A stretch of 13,487 bases of DNA from an uncultured Flavobacteriales bacterium (GCA_938003665.1 CALKYI010000015.1:1-13487), one strand, 5' to 3'; numbered from the stretch's first letter, positions 1 through 7,975 are shown. Numbers and translations: made by a program. Notes: generated by a model from the letters alone, not told the origin.

Positions 1-761
1 ACAAACGTGCTCAAACCGCTCTGCTGCCGTTGCACTGCATCACTTTGGAGGTTGATGCGCGAACTCACGAAATAGATGCCCACGGACATCAGCGGCAGTG
101 GCAGAAGGGCGTAAAGCGTGAGTTTCCAGTCGATGTACACCATCACACTCACCACCAAGAGGATGAGCATGGTCAGGTTCAAGGTGTACATGATGGCCGG
201 TCCGAGGTACATCCGAACCTTGCTGACGTCTTCGCTGATGCGGTTCATCAGGTCGCCTGTGTCTTGCGCCTTGTAAAAGGTGGCGTCCAAGCGCTGGTAT
301 TGATCGAAGATGGTGCCTTTGAGGTCGTATTCGATCCGGCGTGACATCACGATAATCGTCTGCCGGGTGAAGAACAGGAAGATGCCTTTGAGCAAATAAG
401 CGAGCAGAAATAGGCCCGCTTGCCAAAATGCAAGACGCTTCATCCACGCCAGGGCGTCTTGTTTTCCATTGAGCGCCGGATTCCACTCAGCGGTGCTTTG
501 CCCCAACTGCGCACGAATCCACTCCAATGTGCGCGGGAATTCAGGGGCAGGGGCTGAGGCGAACACTTCGCTTTCTGGCTGGCCTTCGCGCATGGGAGCG
601 AGGAACGCCTCGTCCACGGCTTTCATGGCGTTGACGCCTTCCCCAATGAGGCTCGGTGCGTAGACCGCGAATACGTTGGTGAAGAAAATGAAGACGATTC
701 CGCCCAGGAGCAGGTGGGGGTACTTAGCGATGTAGGGGTTCAGTTTCCAGAGCTCACGCAT
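1..761 (-). CDS. ABC exporter, transmembrane domain (MsbA/lipid-A-exporter type), partial
   Basis: This is the N-terminal 253 residues of a half-size ABC exporter; the C-terminus, including the whole ATPase domain, lies beyond the left edge. The start is the ATG whose complement is at 759-761. Hydrophobic segments lie at about residues 17-39, 112-131, 188-209 and 213-233. Between segments 2 and 3 comes the coupling-helix-like stretch with a tyrosine-rich DATFY motif and the sequence TGDLMNRISEDVSKVR (about 168-183), typical of ABC_membrane type-1 exporters. Such proteins dimerise in the inner membrane and export lipids, lipopeptides or drugs using ATP. The start is only 6 bp downstream of the stop of the TonB-dependent receptor, so the two are probably cotranscribed. 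The loop after the first membrane segment is long (about 70 residues, Pro/Glu/Ala-rich). The substrate cannot be told from this part. The exporter class is well supported; MsbA orthology is not. Confidence 0.9.
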   Translation of the reverse strand, partial: MRELWKLNPYIAKYPHLLLGGIVFIFFTNVFAVYAPSLIGEGVNAMKAVDEAFLAPMREGQPESEVFASAPAPEFPRTLEWIRAQLGQSTAEWNPALNGKQDALAWMKRLAFWQAGLFLLAYLLKGIFLFFTRQTIIVMSRRIEYDLKGTIFDQYQRLDATFYKAQDTGDLMNRISEDVSKVRMYLGPAIMYTLNLTMLILLVVSVMVYIDWKLTLYALLPLPLMSVGIYFVSSRINLQSDAVQRQQSGLSTF

Positions 762-767
762 GCCGCA

Positions 768-3152
768 TCAAAACTTGAAGTTCCAGGTGACCGATGGAAT
801 GATGGGAAACAAACTCACTTGGTTTGCTTGCAGATCCAACGTGCCTGAAGTCAAGTCCCCCTCGTTGCTGAAGTAGATGAAGTAGGGGTTTAAACGGTTG
901 TAGAGGTTGTACACGCCAAAGGTCCAGCTGGATTCCCTGCGAATGTCGCGTTTTTTCTTGGATTTGGCGGGGTCCGGGGTGTAGGTCGCGCTAATGTCCG
1001 CGCGGTGGTAAGGCGACATTCGGAAGCCGTTCCGAGCGCCATAAACATCGGTGATGCGGGCTTCGAAAATGTAGCGTTGGACCGGCAGGGTGAGGGAGTT
1101 GCCGGTGGCGTAAACAAACGCGCCGCCGAACCGCCATGCCTTCGAGAGGGTGTAATCGAGGACCACGCTCAAGTCATGCCGGCGGTCGTATTTGGCCGGG
1201 AAAATCAACCCCATGTTCAAGTCGTCAAATTGGCGTTCGGTCTTGCTCCAGGTGTACCCGATCCACCCCGTGAATTGGCCTTGGCGTTTTTTGAGGAAGG
1301 TTTCCACCCCGTAGGACCACCCTTCACCGAAAACGAGGTTGTTGTCTACGTTGTCGCCGATGTTGTCCTCGGGACTGGTGTTTTCGGCGTAGGCCACGAG
1401 GTTCTCTAGTTCCTTCCAATATCCTTCGATGGACGCTTCCCAATTCTCATCCTCGCCCAGCGTTTTGAAATAACCCAAGCTCGCCTGGCGGCCCCATTGT
1501 GGCTTCACTCGATCGGAACTGGGAATCCAGATGTCACCGGGCAGGGAACTGGTGCCCAGTGAGGTCAAATGCACGTATTGGTAGTTTTCGCTGTAGCCGG
1601 CTTTCAGACTGGACCTCGGCCCGGTGGTCACCCGCAATGCGAGGCGCGGCTCCCAACCTCCGTAAAACTGAACCAACTCACCCGGCGCATAGACCGTGAC
1701 CGGCTGCGTCGTGATGCCGGGCGTGTCCATGGGGTACCGCGTGAACGGCCCCACGTGCCAAAACCCACTCCACCGCATGCCGGCGTGCAAGCGAATGGCC
1801 TCTGTGATATCGAAGTCGTCCTGCAGGTAAACGCCTGCCTCGTGGCTAAACGTCTGCTCTGACGTTCCCGTATCGAATTCGGTGTCGCCACTGCGCGCAG
1901 AAAAATCGGTGGGAATGAAGTCGTGGTGCACGTAATCGATGCCGCCTTTGATGACGTGGCGCGGGTTGGGGTAGAAGCTCCACTCCGTGCGGCCGGCGAG
2001 GTCCTTGATGCCGCTTTCGAACCCGAATTCGAATTCCTCCTGGCCCGCGAGGAAGGAAAAGGTGTACTCTGAGTAGGTCGCGCCCACATTGAGGAACATG
2101 CGGTCGTTTAGGATGCGGTTCCACCGTAGCGACCCCATGGAGTTGCCCCACGGGATGGACGTGTTGAACCCAGCTTCTGCGCTGTTAAAACTGAAGACGT
2201 CTTTGCCGAAATACCCGGACAAGAACAACTGGTCTCGGTCGCTCAGGCGGTAATTGATTTTGGCATTGAAATCGTAGAAATAGTAACCGGTACCCTCGAA
2301 CGCAGACCCTTTGATGAAAGGCCGCGTCAAAACGTCGAGGTAGGTGCGGCGACCGGACAAAATCAAGCTGCACGTGTCTTTGATGATCGGCCCCTCGACG
2401 GTGAGTCGGGAGCTGATGAGGCCCAAGCCGCCCGTGGTTTTCCATTCTTTGGCGTTGCCCTCTTTCAGCCCGATGTTGAGGACCGAGCTCACCCGACCCC
2501 CGTACTCTGCGGGCATGGAGCCTTTGATGAGGTCGATGTTTTTGATCGCGTCGGCGTTGAAGACGCTGAAGAATCCAAACAAATGCGAGGCATTGTACAC
2601 GGTCGCATCGTCCAGCAGGATGAGGTTTTGATCCGGGCCGCCGCCGCGGACATAGAAGCCGCTGTTGCCTTCTCCGGCACTGGAAACCCCCGGTAAGAAC
2701 TGCAGCACCTTCAATACGTCCACTTCGCCGAGCAGGGCTGGGAGTGCTTTGATTTGGTCGACTTCGACGGATGCTCGTCCCACATCTGTGCTGGCGGTAT
2801 GATCGGTTCGTTCCCCAACCACCGTCGCTTCTTCGAAGGCAATCACGGCCGGTTCCAGCCCCACGTTGTAGACGGATTGCCCGGGTTTCAGTTGAACTTC
2901 CTTGGTATTGAATCCGATGAAGCTGACAGCAATGGCCTGTTCGTCACCGCTGAGCGTCAAGCTGAAAAAGCCGTAGATGTTCGTGGATGTGCCGCGGCCG
3001 TCGTTGACCGGCACCACGCTGGCTCCGAGGATTTGTTCGCCGGTGGTGGCATCCGTCACCGTACCGCTGATGGTACGCTGTGCATGGGCCGCCAGAGAGG
3101 CAATGAAGATGCTCAGGGTGAGCAAAACAAGGTATCGGGAGTAGCGACTCAT
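768..3152 (-). CDS. TonB-dependent outer-membrane receptor with N-terminal carboxypeptidase-regulatory-like domain
   Basis: A 794-residue outer-membrane active transporter for an unidentified substrate, energised by TonB. Residues 1-25 form a signal peptide ending AHAQ. Residues 26-105 form a carboxypeptidase-D regulatory-like beta-sandwich (ISGTVTDATTGEQILGASV), followed by a TonB-box-like stretch EEATVVGE near 107-114. The plug domain covers about 120-230, with VLKVLQFLPGV, FYVRGGGPDQNLILLDDATV and AEYGGRVSSVL. The rest is the beta-barrel, ending in the aromatic WNFKF expected for outer-membrane barrel insertion. At 794 residues it is much shorter than SusC-type receptors (about 1000), and no SusD partner is adjacent, so a polysaccharide-utilisation role is not indicated. 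It diverges from the substrate-binding lipoprotein gene and is followed by the ABC exporter. A TACTTTTG box lies 8 nt upstream of the ATG. The family is certain; the ligand (siderophore, metal, peptide or other) is unknown. Confidence 0.95.
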   Translation of the reverse strand: MSRYSRYLVLLTLSIFIASLAAHAQRTISGTVTDATTGEQILGASVVPVNDGRGTSTNIYGFFSLTLSGDEQAIAVSFIGFNTKEVQLKPGQSVYNVGLEPAVIAFEEATVVGERTDHTASTDVGRASVEVDQIKALPALLGEVDVLKVLQFLPGVSSAGEGNSGFYVRGGGPDQNLILLDDATVYNASHLFGFFSVFNADAIKNIDLIKGSMPAEYGGRVSSVLNIGLKEGNAKEWKTTGGLGLISSRLTVEGPIIKDTCSLILSGRRTYLDVLTRPFIKGSAFEGTGYYFYDFNAKINYRLSDRDQLFLSGYFGKDVFSFNSAEAGFNTSIPWGNSMGSLRWNRILNDRMFLNVGATYSEYTFSFLAGQEEFEFGFESGIKDLAGRTEWSFYPNPRHVIKGGIDYVHHDFIPTDFSARSGDTEFDTGTSEQTFSHEAGVYLQDDFDITEAIRLHAGMRWSGFWHVGPFTRYPMDTPGITTQPVTVYAPGELVQFYGGWEPRLALRVTTGPRSSLKAGYSENYQYVHLTSLGTSSLPGDIWIPSSDRVKPQWGRQASLGYFKTLGEDENWEASIEGYWKELENLVAYAENTSPEDNIGDNVDNNLVFGEGWSYGVETFLKKRQGQFTGWIGYTWSKTERQFDDLNMGLIFPAKYDRRHDLSVVLDYTLSKAWRFGGAFVYATGNSLTLPVQRYIFEARITDVYGARNGFRMSPYHRADISATYTPDPAKSKKKRDIRRESSWTFGVYNLYNRLNPYFIYFSNEGDLTSGTLDLQANQVSLFPIIPSVTWNFKF

Positions 3153-3160
3153 GGCGTGTG

Positions 3161-3168
3161 CAAAAGTA
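3161..3168 (-). promoter_or_regulatory. -7 promoter box (TACTTTTG) for the TonB-dependent receptor
   Basis: Read on the minus strand, TACTTTTG matches the Bacteroidota -7 consensus TAnnTTTG exactly. Its 3' end is 8 nt before the receptor ATG. No TTG sits at the usual 19-21 nt upstream spacing. If this box is used, the transcript starts within a few bases of the ATG. Confidence 0.6.
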
Positions 3169-3225
3169 TTGGTGGCGGTAGGGCCACTCCCCGAATAACA
3201 ACTGGTTTTAGCATTTGTTGGACAC

Positions 3226-3233
3226 TACCTTGT
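3226..3233 (+). promoter_or_regulatory. -7-like promoter box (TACCTTGT) for the substrate-binding lipoprotein
   Basis: TACCTTGT resembles TAnnTTTG and ends 7 nt before the ATG at 3241. It overlaps the alternative GTG codon at 3232, which argues against that upstream start. The 3153-3240 intergenic region therefore carries outward-facing boxes for both divergent genes. No good -33 element was found. Confidence 0.4.
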
Positions 3234-3240
3234 GCGGGGA

Positions 3241-4890
3241 ATGAAAGCACGACGACCATCCATGTTTCAGCGTGTGCTGTGGTGTGCCTTGCTGGCTGCA
3301 ATTGGCGGGTGCAATTCGACCGATTACGATGCGTCCCGCGTCTTCCGCTACAACGAAAGCGCCAACCTCACTTCCCTCGATCCGGCTTTTGCGCGCACCC
3401 TCGAACCCATGTGGGTGGTGGACCAGCTGTACGATGGATTGGTGGAATTGGACGCCAACTTGAACGTGCAGCCGCTCATTGCCGAATCCTATTACGCTGA
3501 AGAGGACGGGACCAAGTGGGTGTTTGTGTTGCGCGATGGTGTGCGTTTTGCTGCCCACCCCGATGTACCGGGGTTGGCCACGGGCCGACGACTCACGGCC
3601 CAGGACGTCGTGTTCAGCCTGAATCGGCTACGGGATCCGCAGGTCGCTTCGAGCGGTCGTTGGATCTTGGATGCCCTGGACTCCTCGAGCGAGGGGGAGG
3701 GCTTGGTCGCACGCGGTGTTGACACCGTCGAGTTCAAGTTGAAGCAGCCGTTTCCACCGTTTTTAGGCCTGCTCGCCACGGCATATGCCAACGTGGTTGC
3801 CCCGGAAGCGGTCGAATACTTTGGGGAGGATGTTCGCCGCAAGCCGGTGGGGTCGGGGCCGTTCAAATTAGCTTGGTGGTTGGAGGACGTGGCCTGTGTG
3901 CTCCACCGAAACGAAGGTTATTGGGAACGCGATGCCGAGGGCGAACAGCTGCCGTACATGGATGCGGTGCACATTTCGTTTGCAGCCGATATGGGGGCAG
4001 AATACCAAGGGCTCCTGCAAGGGAAATTTGATTTTATGAGTGGCTTGCACCCGGCTTACATGGAAGAATTGCTCGAGGCGGATGGATCCTTACGCGAGGA
4101 ACATGCAGCGCAGGTCCGCATGGAGACCACACCATTCTTGAAAACGGATTACATCGGGTTTTTTGTGGAACCGGGGGAGGAAGGTTGGTTGCCTTGGCAA
4201 GATCAAGCCGTGCGGAATGCGCTGTCCTTGGCCATTTACCGGGAGGGCATCGCTCGCTCGCTGCGTCGGGGGACCGTGGTGCCGACGCGGGATTTTGTGC
4301 CACCGGCCCTCGTGGGGCGGTCGGTGCCGAGGCCCATCGCTTACGGCGTTGAGCGTGCCCGGGCCATGATGGACTCCGTGGCCGCAGTGCATCCACGGCC
4401 GTGGCCTGAATTGGTGTTATCGACGACGAGTGACTACACCGATCTGTGCGCAGCCCTTCAATACCAATGGGAAGCCCTTGGCATGGAAGTGCGCATTGAT
4501 GTGGTGGCACCGGCGACCCACCGGGAGCGGGTGGCCAACGGCAAAGCGGTGGCGTTTCGCAAATCGTGGTTGGCCGATTATCCGGATGCCGAAAATTTCT
4601 TGTCCCTTTTCCGGACGGCCAATCACGCGCCGAGCGGTCCGAACTACACGCATTATTCGGATGCTGAATTTGACACCCGCCTGGACTCGGCCATGGCAGA
4701 ACCGGAGGTCTCCAAGCGGCTCGCGCTTTATGAGGACTTGAATGGCATGGTGTCGGAGGCGTTGCCGTTGATTCCACTTTTTTATGACCAAGTGACGCAT
4801 TTTGTCCGGCACGACGTCCAAGGATGGGAAATCAATTCCGTTAACCGATTGGATTTGAGGCGGGTAAGGAAAACGCCGGCGCACAACTGA
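3241..4890 (+). CDS. ABC-type peptide substrate-binding lipoprotein (SBP_bac_5, DppA/OppA-like)
   Basis: A 549-residue family-5 extracellular solute-binding protein, the class that captures di/oligopeptides and some other solutes for ABC importers. From the ATG at 3241 it has a basic start (KARR), a hydrophobic core and a lipobox AAIGGC with the acylated cysteine at residue 24, so it should be a membrane-anchored lipoprotein. Family signatures follow in order: NLTSLDPAFA, a QLYDGLVELD stretch, QPLIAESYYAEEDGTKWVF then LRDGVRF, TAQDVVFSLNRLRD, PVGSGPFKL and the C-terminal PLIPLFYDQV. The length is normal for the family. A GTG at 3232 would add three residues but lies in the promoter box, so the ATG is preferred. 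No permease or ATPase gene is beside it, so it is an orphan binding protein here. The ACMSD gene follows after 61 bp. The ligand is unknown. Confidence 0.92.
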   Translation: MKARRPSMFQRVLWCALLAAIGGCNSTDYDASRVFRYNESANLTSLDPAFARTLEPMWVVDQLYDGLVELDANLNVQPLIAESYYAEEDGTKWVFVLRDGVRFAAHPDVPGLATGRRLTAQDVVFSLNRLRDPQVASSGRWILDALDSSSEGEGLVARGVDTVEFKLKQPFPPFLGLLATAYANVVAPEAVEYFGEDVRRKPVGSGPFKLAWWLEDVACVLHRNEGYWERDAEGEQLPYMDAVHISFAADMGAEYQGLLQGKFDFMSGLHPAYMEELLEADGSLREEHAAQVRMETTPFLKTDYIGFFVEPGEEGWLPWQDQAVRNALSLAIYREGIARSLRRGTVVPTRDFVPPALVGRSVPRPIAYGVERARAMMDSVAAVHPRPWPELVLSTTSDYTDLCAALQYQWEALGMEVRIDVVAPATHRERVANGKAVAFRKSWLADYPDAENFLSLFRTANHAPSGPNYTHYSDAEFDTRLDSAMAEPEVSKRLALYEDLNGMVSEALPLIPLFYDQVTHFVRHDVQGWEINSVNRLDLRRVRKTPAHN

Positions 4891-4951
4891 GGCGCGCGTG
4901 CTTGATTTGTGCCACAAACCGTAAATTGGAAGGCACGAACCCTTGCTTTCC

Positions 4952-5965
4952 ATGCTCAGAATCGATTGCCATACCCACATTTTACCCCGCGAAATGCCCA
5001 AGTGGACCGAGCGGTTTGGGGGAGGCCAGTACATCCACTTGGAGCCAAGTGAGCGAGCTGGATTTGCACGCATGATGCAAGGCAGCCAATTCTTTCGTGA
5101 AATCGGCGAAAACTGCTGGGATGCGGAGGTGCGCAAACGGGAATACGCAGCGCTTGAGACCCAAATCCAAGTGGTGTGCACCATCCCCGTGATGTTCAAT
5201 TACGACGCACCGCTGGCGCATGCGCAGGACATTGCGGGCTTTCTGAACGACCACATCAGTGCGCTGGTCGCCAATGACCCGGGGCATTACGCGGGCCTTT
5301 GCACGGTGCCCATGCAGGACACCGACGCGGCCATCCACGAGCTGGAGCGGGCCAAGGATGCCGGTCATCTTGGGGTGCAGATTGGCTCCAACATCAATGG
5401 GCTCAACCTCTCAGAGGAACGCTTCTTTCCATTCTTTGAAGCATGCCAGCGCTTGGGGATGGCGGTCATGATTCATCCGTGGGACATGATGGGTAAGGAG
5501 CAAATGGAAAAATACTGGTTGCCGTGGTTGGTGGGCATGCCAGCAGAAACAGCCCGTGCGGCGAGTTCGATGATCTTCGGCGGGGTATTGGAACGGCTGC
5601 CCAATTTGCGGGTCATGTTCAGCCACGCCGGCGGCTCTTTCCTGACCACCTTGGGCCGGTTTGAGCACGGATTCAATTGCCGACCAGATTTGGTTGCCGT
5701 GGACAACGATGTCAACCCCCGTGATTACCTCGGTAAGTTTTGGATCGACAGCATCACGCACGATGCCGATTTGCTGCAGTATGTATTGAAGTTGCAAGGA
5801 GCCAACCGCATTTGCATGGGCTCGGACTATCCGTTCCCGCTCGGTGACCTGGAGCTCGGCGCCTACATGCTCGATATGGGACTCGAAGAAGACCAATTGA
5901 CGCAGTTGTTTTCTGGTGCAGCATTGGAATGGCTCGGCGTACCAGCCGCTCATTTTGAATCGTAA
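4952..5965 (+). CDS. ACMSD: 2-amino-3-carboxymuconate-6-semialdehyde decarboxylase (ACMSD), amidohydrolase superfamily
   Basis: A 337-residue metal-dependent decarboxylase. ACMSD converts 2-amino-3-carboxymuconate-6-semialdehyde to 2-aminomuconate-6-semialdehyde, steering the kynurenine pathway of tryptophan (and 3-hydroxyanthranilate) breakdown away from quinolinate and NAD. It aligns end to end with human ACMSD as I recall it, offset by one residue at most sites. Metal ligands map to His7, His9, His175 and Asp292, the catalytic histidine to His225, and the substrate arginines to Arg49 and Arg236. Diagnostic blocks include DCHTHILP, ENCWDAEVRKRE, IHPWDMM, KYWLPWLVGMPAET, FSHAGGSF and SDYPFPLGDLE. 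The ATG at 4952 places the HxH motif near the N-terminus as in the family; an upstream TTG at 4943 would add only three residues. No other kynurenine-pathway gene is in the window. It follows the lipoprotein gene by 61 bp, with a weak TAAATTGG box at 4922-4929. The assignment is strong because all active-site residues are present. Confidence 0.93.
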   Translation: MLRIDCHTHILPREMPKWTERFGGGQYIHLEPSERAGFARMMQGSQFFREIGENCWDAEVRKREYAALETQIQVVCTIPVMFNYDAPLAHAQDIAGFLNDHISALVANDPGHYAGLCTVPMQDTDAAIHELERAKDAGHLGVQIGSNINGLNLSEERFFPFFEACQRLGMAVMIHPWDMMGKEQMEKYWLPWLVGMPAETARAASSMIFGGVLERLPNLRVMFSHAGGSFLTTLGRFEHGFNCRPDLVAVDNDVNPRDYLGKFWIDSITHDADLLQYVLKLQGANRICMGSDYPFPLGDLELGAYMLDMGLEEDQLTQLFSGAALEWLGVPAAHFES

Positions 5966-6031
5966 GTCCACCCTGAATTTGCTGCAACCAATTGAGGCCT
6001 GAATGGGTTTTACATACTGACCACCTGATCC

Positions 6032-6586
6032 ATGGAAGCGGCTGACATCAACCTCATTGAAGCGTGCAAGCGGGGCAAGCCCAGTGCGCAACGGGAGGTG
6101 TACACGCGTTTCAGCCCCATGATGTTTGCTGTGGCGCTCCGTTACACGAATGGACGGGCCGATGCGGAAGATATTTTACAAGAGGCCTGGATCAAGGTAT
6201 TCCGCCACATCAAGTCGTTCAGCGAGCACAACAGTTTCGAAGGTTGGTTGCGGCGAATCGTCGTCAACACCGCGATTACCCACTACCGCCGGAACCAAAA
6301 ACACGCTTTTCAGCTCGATTTGGATGAGGTCCATGCAACCCCTGCGGACTTGGAAGCGTTCAAGGAATTGGATTTCACTCGAGAAGAATTGGCGACTGCC
6401 ATTGCGCAGCTGCCGAAAGGATATGGAATGGTGTTCAACATGTATGTAATCGAAGGGTACAAGCACAAAGAGATTGCCGAGCAATTGGGAATCGATTTGA
6501 ATACGTCCAAGAGCCAGTTGAGTCGGGCCCGGAAGTATTTGCAAGGCATCCTCGAAAACATGTCAAAGCGAGCACAGAAGGCATAA
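6032..6586 (+). CDS. ECF-type RNA polymerase sigma factor (sigma-70 family)
   Basis: A 184-residue group-4 (extracytoplasmic-function) sigma factor that directs RNA polymerase to a specific promoter set. Region 2 spans about residues 9-88, including ALRYTNGRADAEDILQEAWI and FEGWLRRIVVNTAITHYRRN, the -10-recognition and core-binding part. A linker of about 25 residues follows. Region 4 spans about 115-172, with the helix-turn-helix KHKEIAEQLGIDLNTSKSQL and SRARKYLQ that reads the -35 element. Region 3 is absent, as expected for the class, and the length is typical. The downstream gene starts 10 bp after the stop and encodes a one-pass membrane protein, the usual arrangement for a sigma / anti-sigma pair, so activity is probably controlled by an envelope signal. 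The upstream gap of 66 bp shows no clear promoter box. The target promoters are unknown. Confidence 0.95.
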   Translation: MEAADINLIEACKRGKPSAQREVYTRFSPMMFAVALRYTNGRADAEDILQEAWIKVFRHIKSFSEHNSFEGWLRRIVVNTAITHYRRNQKHAFQLDLDEVHATPADLEAFKELDFTREELATAIAQLPKGYGMVFNMYVIEGYKHKEIAEQLGIDLNTSKSQLSRARKYLQGILENMSKRAQKA

Positions 6587-6596
6587 AGCAGAAGCG

Positions 6597-7121
6597 ATGA
6601 AAGCAGAAGAATTTGATCAGTACGTCCGAGCTCAGTTCGAAAATGAGACCGTTGCGCCCCCGGCCAACCTCGAAGGCGCCGTGTTTGCCACCCTGGCGGC
6701 GGAGAACCGAAAGCGTCGAGTCGTGGCTGCTACTGCCGCGATTGGTCTGGTCGTCACAGCGTCGGCCACGGCGTTGTGGTTGATTGCTCCCGAACCCGCC
6801 CAGCCTGAGGCCACGCAATCCGTGCCAAGCGAAATCGTGGTTCCTGTTGCAGCGGAGCCCGCCGCACAGGTTGAAACTCCGGCGACACTTGTCGAATCTT
6901 CAGCCCCCGTTGTGCCTGCACCAAGTCAGACGCCCAAGGCTTCAGCAGCGGACGCCAGTTCTGTGTTGGCTCAGCCAACCACATCCGCACCTGCAGCCAT
7001 GAATGAAGTCACTGCACGCACCTTGACAGGCGTTGAACAAGACACTGATGCTCAGCCACAGCTTCAGCAGCTTGAGGGTGAGAAATGGGTCTTGCCAGCG
7101 ACCGTCACCGTCAAAGATTAA
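6597..7121 (+). CDS. Single-pass membrane protein, candidate anti-sigma factor
   Basis: A 174-residue protein whose position, rather than recognised homology, suggests its role. Residues 1-40 are a charged cytoplasmic segment, with FDQYVRAQFENETVAPPANL resembling the short 'acidic then PP' N-terminal motif common in Bacteroidota membrane proteins encoded after ECF sigma factors. Residues 42-63 are one transmembrane helix (VVAATAAIGLVVTASATAL). Residues 64-174 are a long Pro/Ala/Gln/Val/Ser-rich periplasmic tail that looks disordered and may cross the periplasm. It shows no zinc-binding HxxxCxxC anti-sigma motif and no FecR domain. It starts 10 bp after the sigma gene and ends 9 bp before the next gene, so the three are very likely one operon. 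Inferred role: hold the ECF sigma factor at the membrane until a signal arrives. Alternatively it may be an unrelated envelope protein. Confidence 0.7.
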   Translation: MKAEEFDQYVRAQFENETVAPPANLEGAVFATLAAENRKRRVVAATAAIGLVVTASATALWLIAPEPAQPEATQSVPSEIVVPVAAEPAAQVETPATLVESSAPVVPAPSQTPKASAADASSVLAQPTTSAPAAMNEVTARTLTGVEQDTDAQPQLQQLEGEKWVLPATVTVKD

Positions 7122-7130
7122 CTTTCGGGC

Positions 7131-7955
7131 ATGCGCTGTGCCCGCCTCTTGGTTTGTTTGTTCGCTGTGCTTACTCCTTGTTGGGCAAGTGCCCTTGAGC
7201 CAGTGGAGAGAGACTCCATTGTCATCGATGGGGTGATGCTGGATGTGGAGGCCCAAGTCCGGTTTGACAGCCTTCCGACCGATTCACGAAATACGACGGC
7301 GACGTTTCAAGCGGCTTGGACCGTCAATGCCTTCGTAGGGGGCGGACGATCGGCTCCGGGGTGGTGGAACTGGAGTGGTCGACCCGACATCAATCTTCAA
7401 TGTTCGGCTGAGCTGTTGCGGTTTCCCGCACAGCTGGATCGCCGCAAACGCCGCCAATGGCAAGGGCACGTGGATGCTGGTGTCATGATTGCCTCGTTGG
7501 TTTCCATCGATGCTTCCGCCTTTCCCGATTCGTTGATTGGGTTTTTGCCGGCGACGGTAACGGATCCTCTCCGCATGGTCACGTCCCAGCAATTCGACAT
7601 TGGTACCGAAACAGATACCCTCGATGCAGTGACGGGTCGAACGGTCGCTACGGCACCTTATGCCTCGGTGGGGTTGGACGTTGTACTCAGTGAATGGCAG
7701 TTCGGAATCGCAGGTGGGGTGCGCTACCGCACGCGGTCTGTGCAAGATCGGCCGGTGCTCAATTCGCCTACGCTCGAAGGGGCTGCATTTGTTCCGGGGA
7801 TTCAGCGAAACCCGGGGATCGAACCGATGATTCAATTCAGAATTGCTTTCCAACAGGAACGCTCTCCATGGACATTTCAACTCACGGGACTCTGGTTTTC
7901 GGAAGCGCCTCAGAACCAATGGTGGGGCGCTGGCGTTAAATACGATGCATGGTAA
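7131..7955 (+). CDS. Exported protein of unknown function, probable outer-membrane beta-barrel
   Basis: A 274-residue protein I do not recognise. Residues 1 to about 21 form a signal peptide (basic MRCAR start, hydrophobic core, WASA cleavage region). The mature part is rich in alternating hydrophobic/polar segments with aromatic residues, for example APYASVGLDVVLSEWQFGIA, GGVRYRTRSV, PMIQFRIAFQQE and WTFQLTGLWF. It ends in AGVKYDAW with a terminal aromatic residue, as outer-membrane barrels do. No lipobox is seen. It starts 9 bp after the candidate anti-sigma gene and is probably the third gene of the sigma-factor operon, so it could be a sensor or a target of that system; this is inference from position only. 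A TAACTTTC stretch at 7119-7126 could be an internal promoter box but is weak. Confidence 0.8.
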   Translation: MRCARLLVCLFAVLTPCWASALEPVERDSIVIDGVMLDVEAQVRFDSLPTDSRNTTATFQAAWTVNAFVGGGRSAPGWWNWSGRPDINLQCSAELLRFPAQLDRRKRRQWQGHVDAGVMIASLVSIDASAFPDSLIGFLPATVTDPLRMVTSQQFDIGTETDTLDAVTGRTVATAPYASVGLDVVLSEWQFGIAGGVRYRTRSVQDRPVLNSPTLEGAAFVPGIQRNPGIEPMIQFRIAFQQERSPWTFQLTGLWFSEAPQNQWWGAGVKYDAW

Positions 7956-7975
7956 GCAGTTCGCATGCATTGCAG

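Noticed and set aside
3172..3187. Short inverted repeat GTGGC/GCCAC between the divergent receptor and lipoprotein genes
   Set aside because: Only 5 bp of stem and no conservation evidence; too weak to call an operator.
2754..3500. Plus-strand open frame of 248 codons antisense to the receptor's 5' end and running into the lipoprotein gene
   Set aside because: It overlaps the signal peptide and plug region of the receptor and the start of the lipoprotein, both certain genes; its translation has no domain or plausible composition. It is a shadow frame in GC-rich DNA.
4417..5199. Minus-strand open frame of 260 codons across the lipoprotein/ACMSD junction
   Set aside because: It is antisense to two well-identified genes and shows no recognisable protein features.
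5991..6004. Imperfect palindrome ATTGAGGCCTGAAT before the sigma gene
   Set aside because: It has a mismatch, no T-run and no clear promoter around it; a palindrome of this quality is expected by chance.
5411..6091. Minus-strand open frame of 226 codons antisense to ACMSD and the sigma gene start
   Set aside because: Shadow of real coding sequence on the other strand; no signal, domain or promoter.
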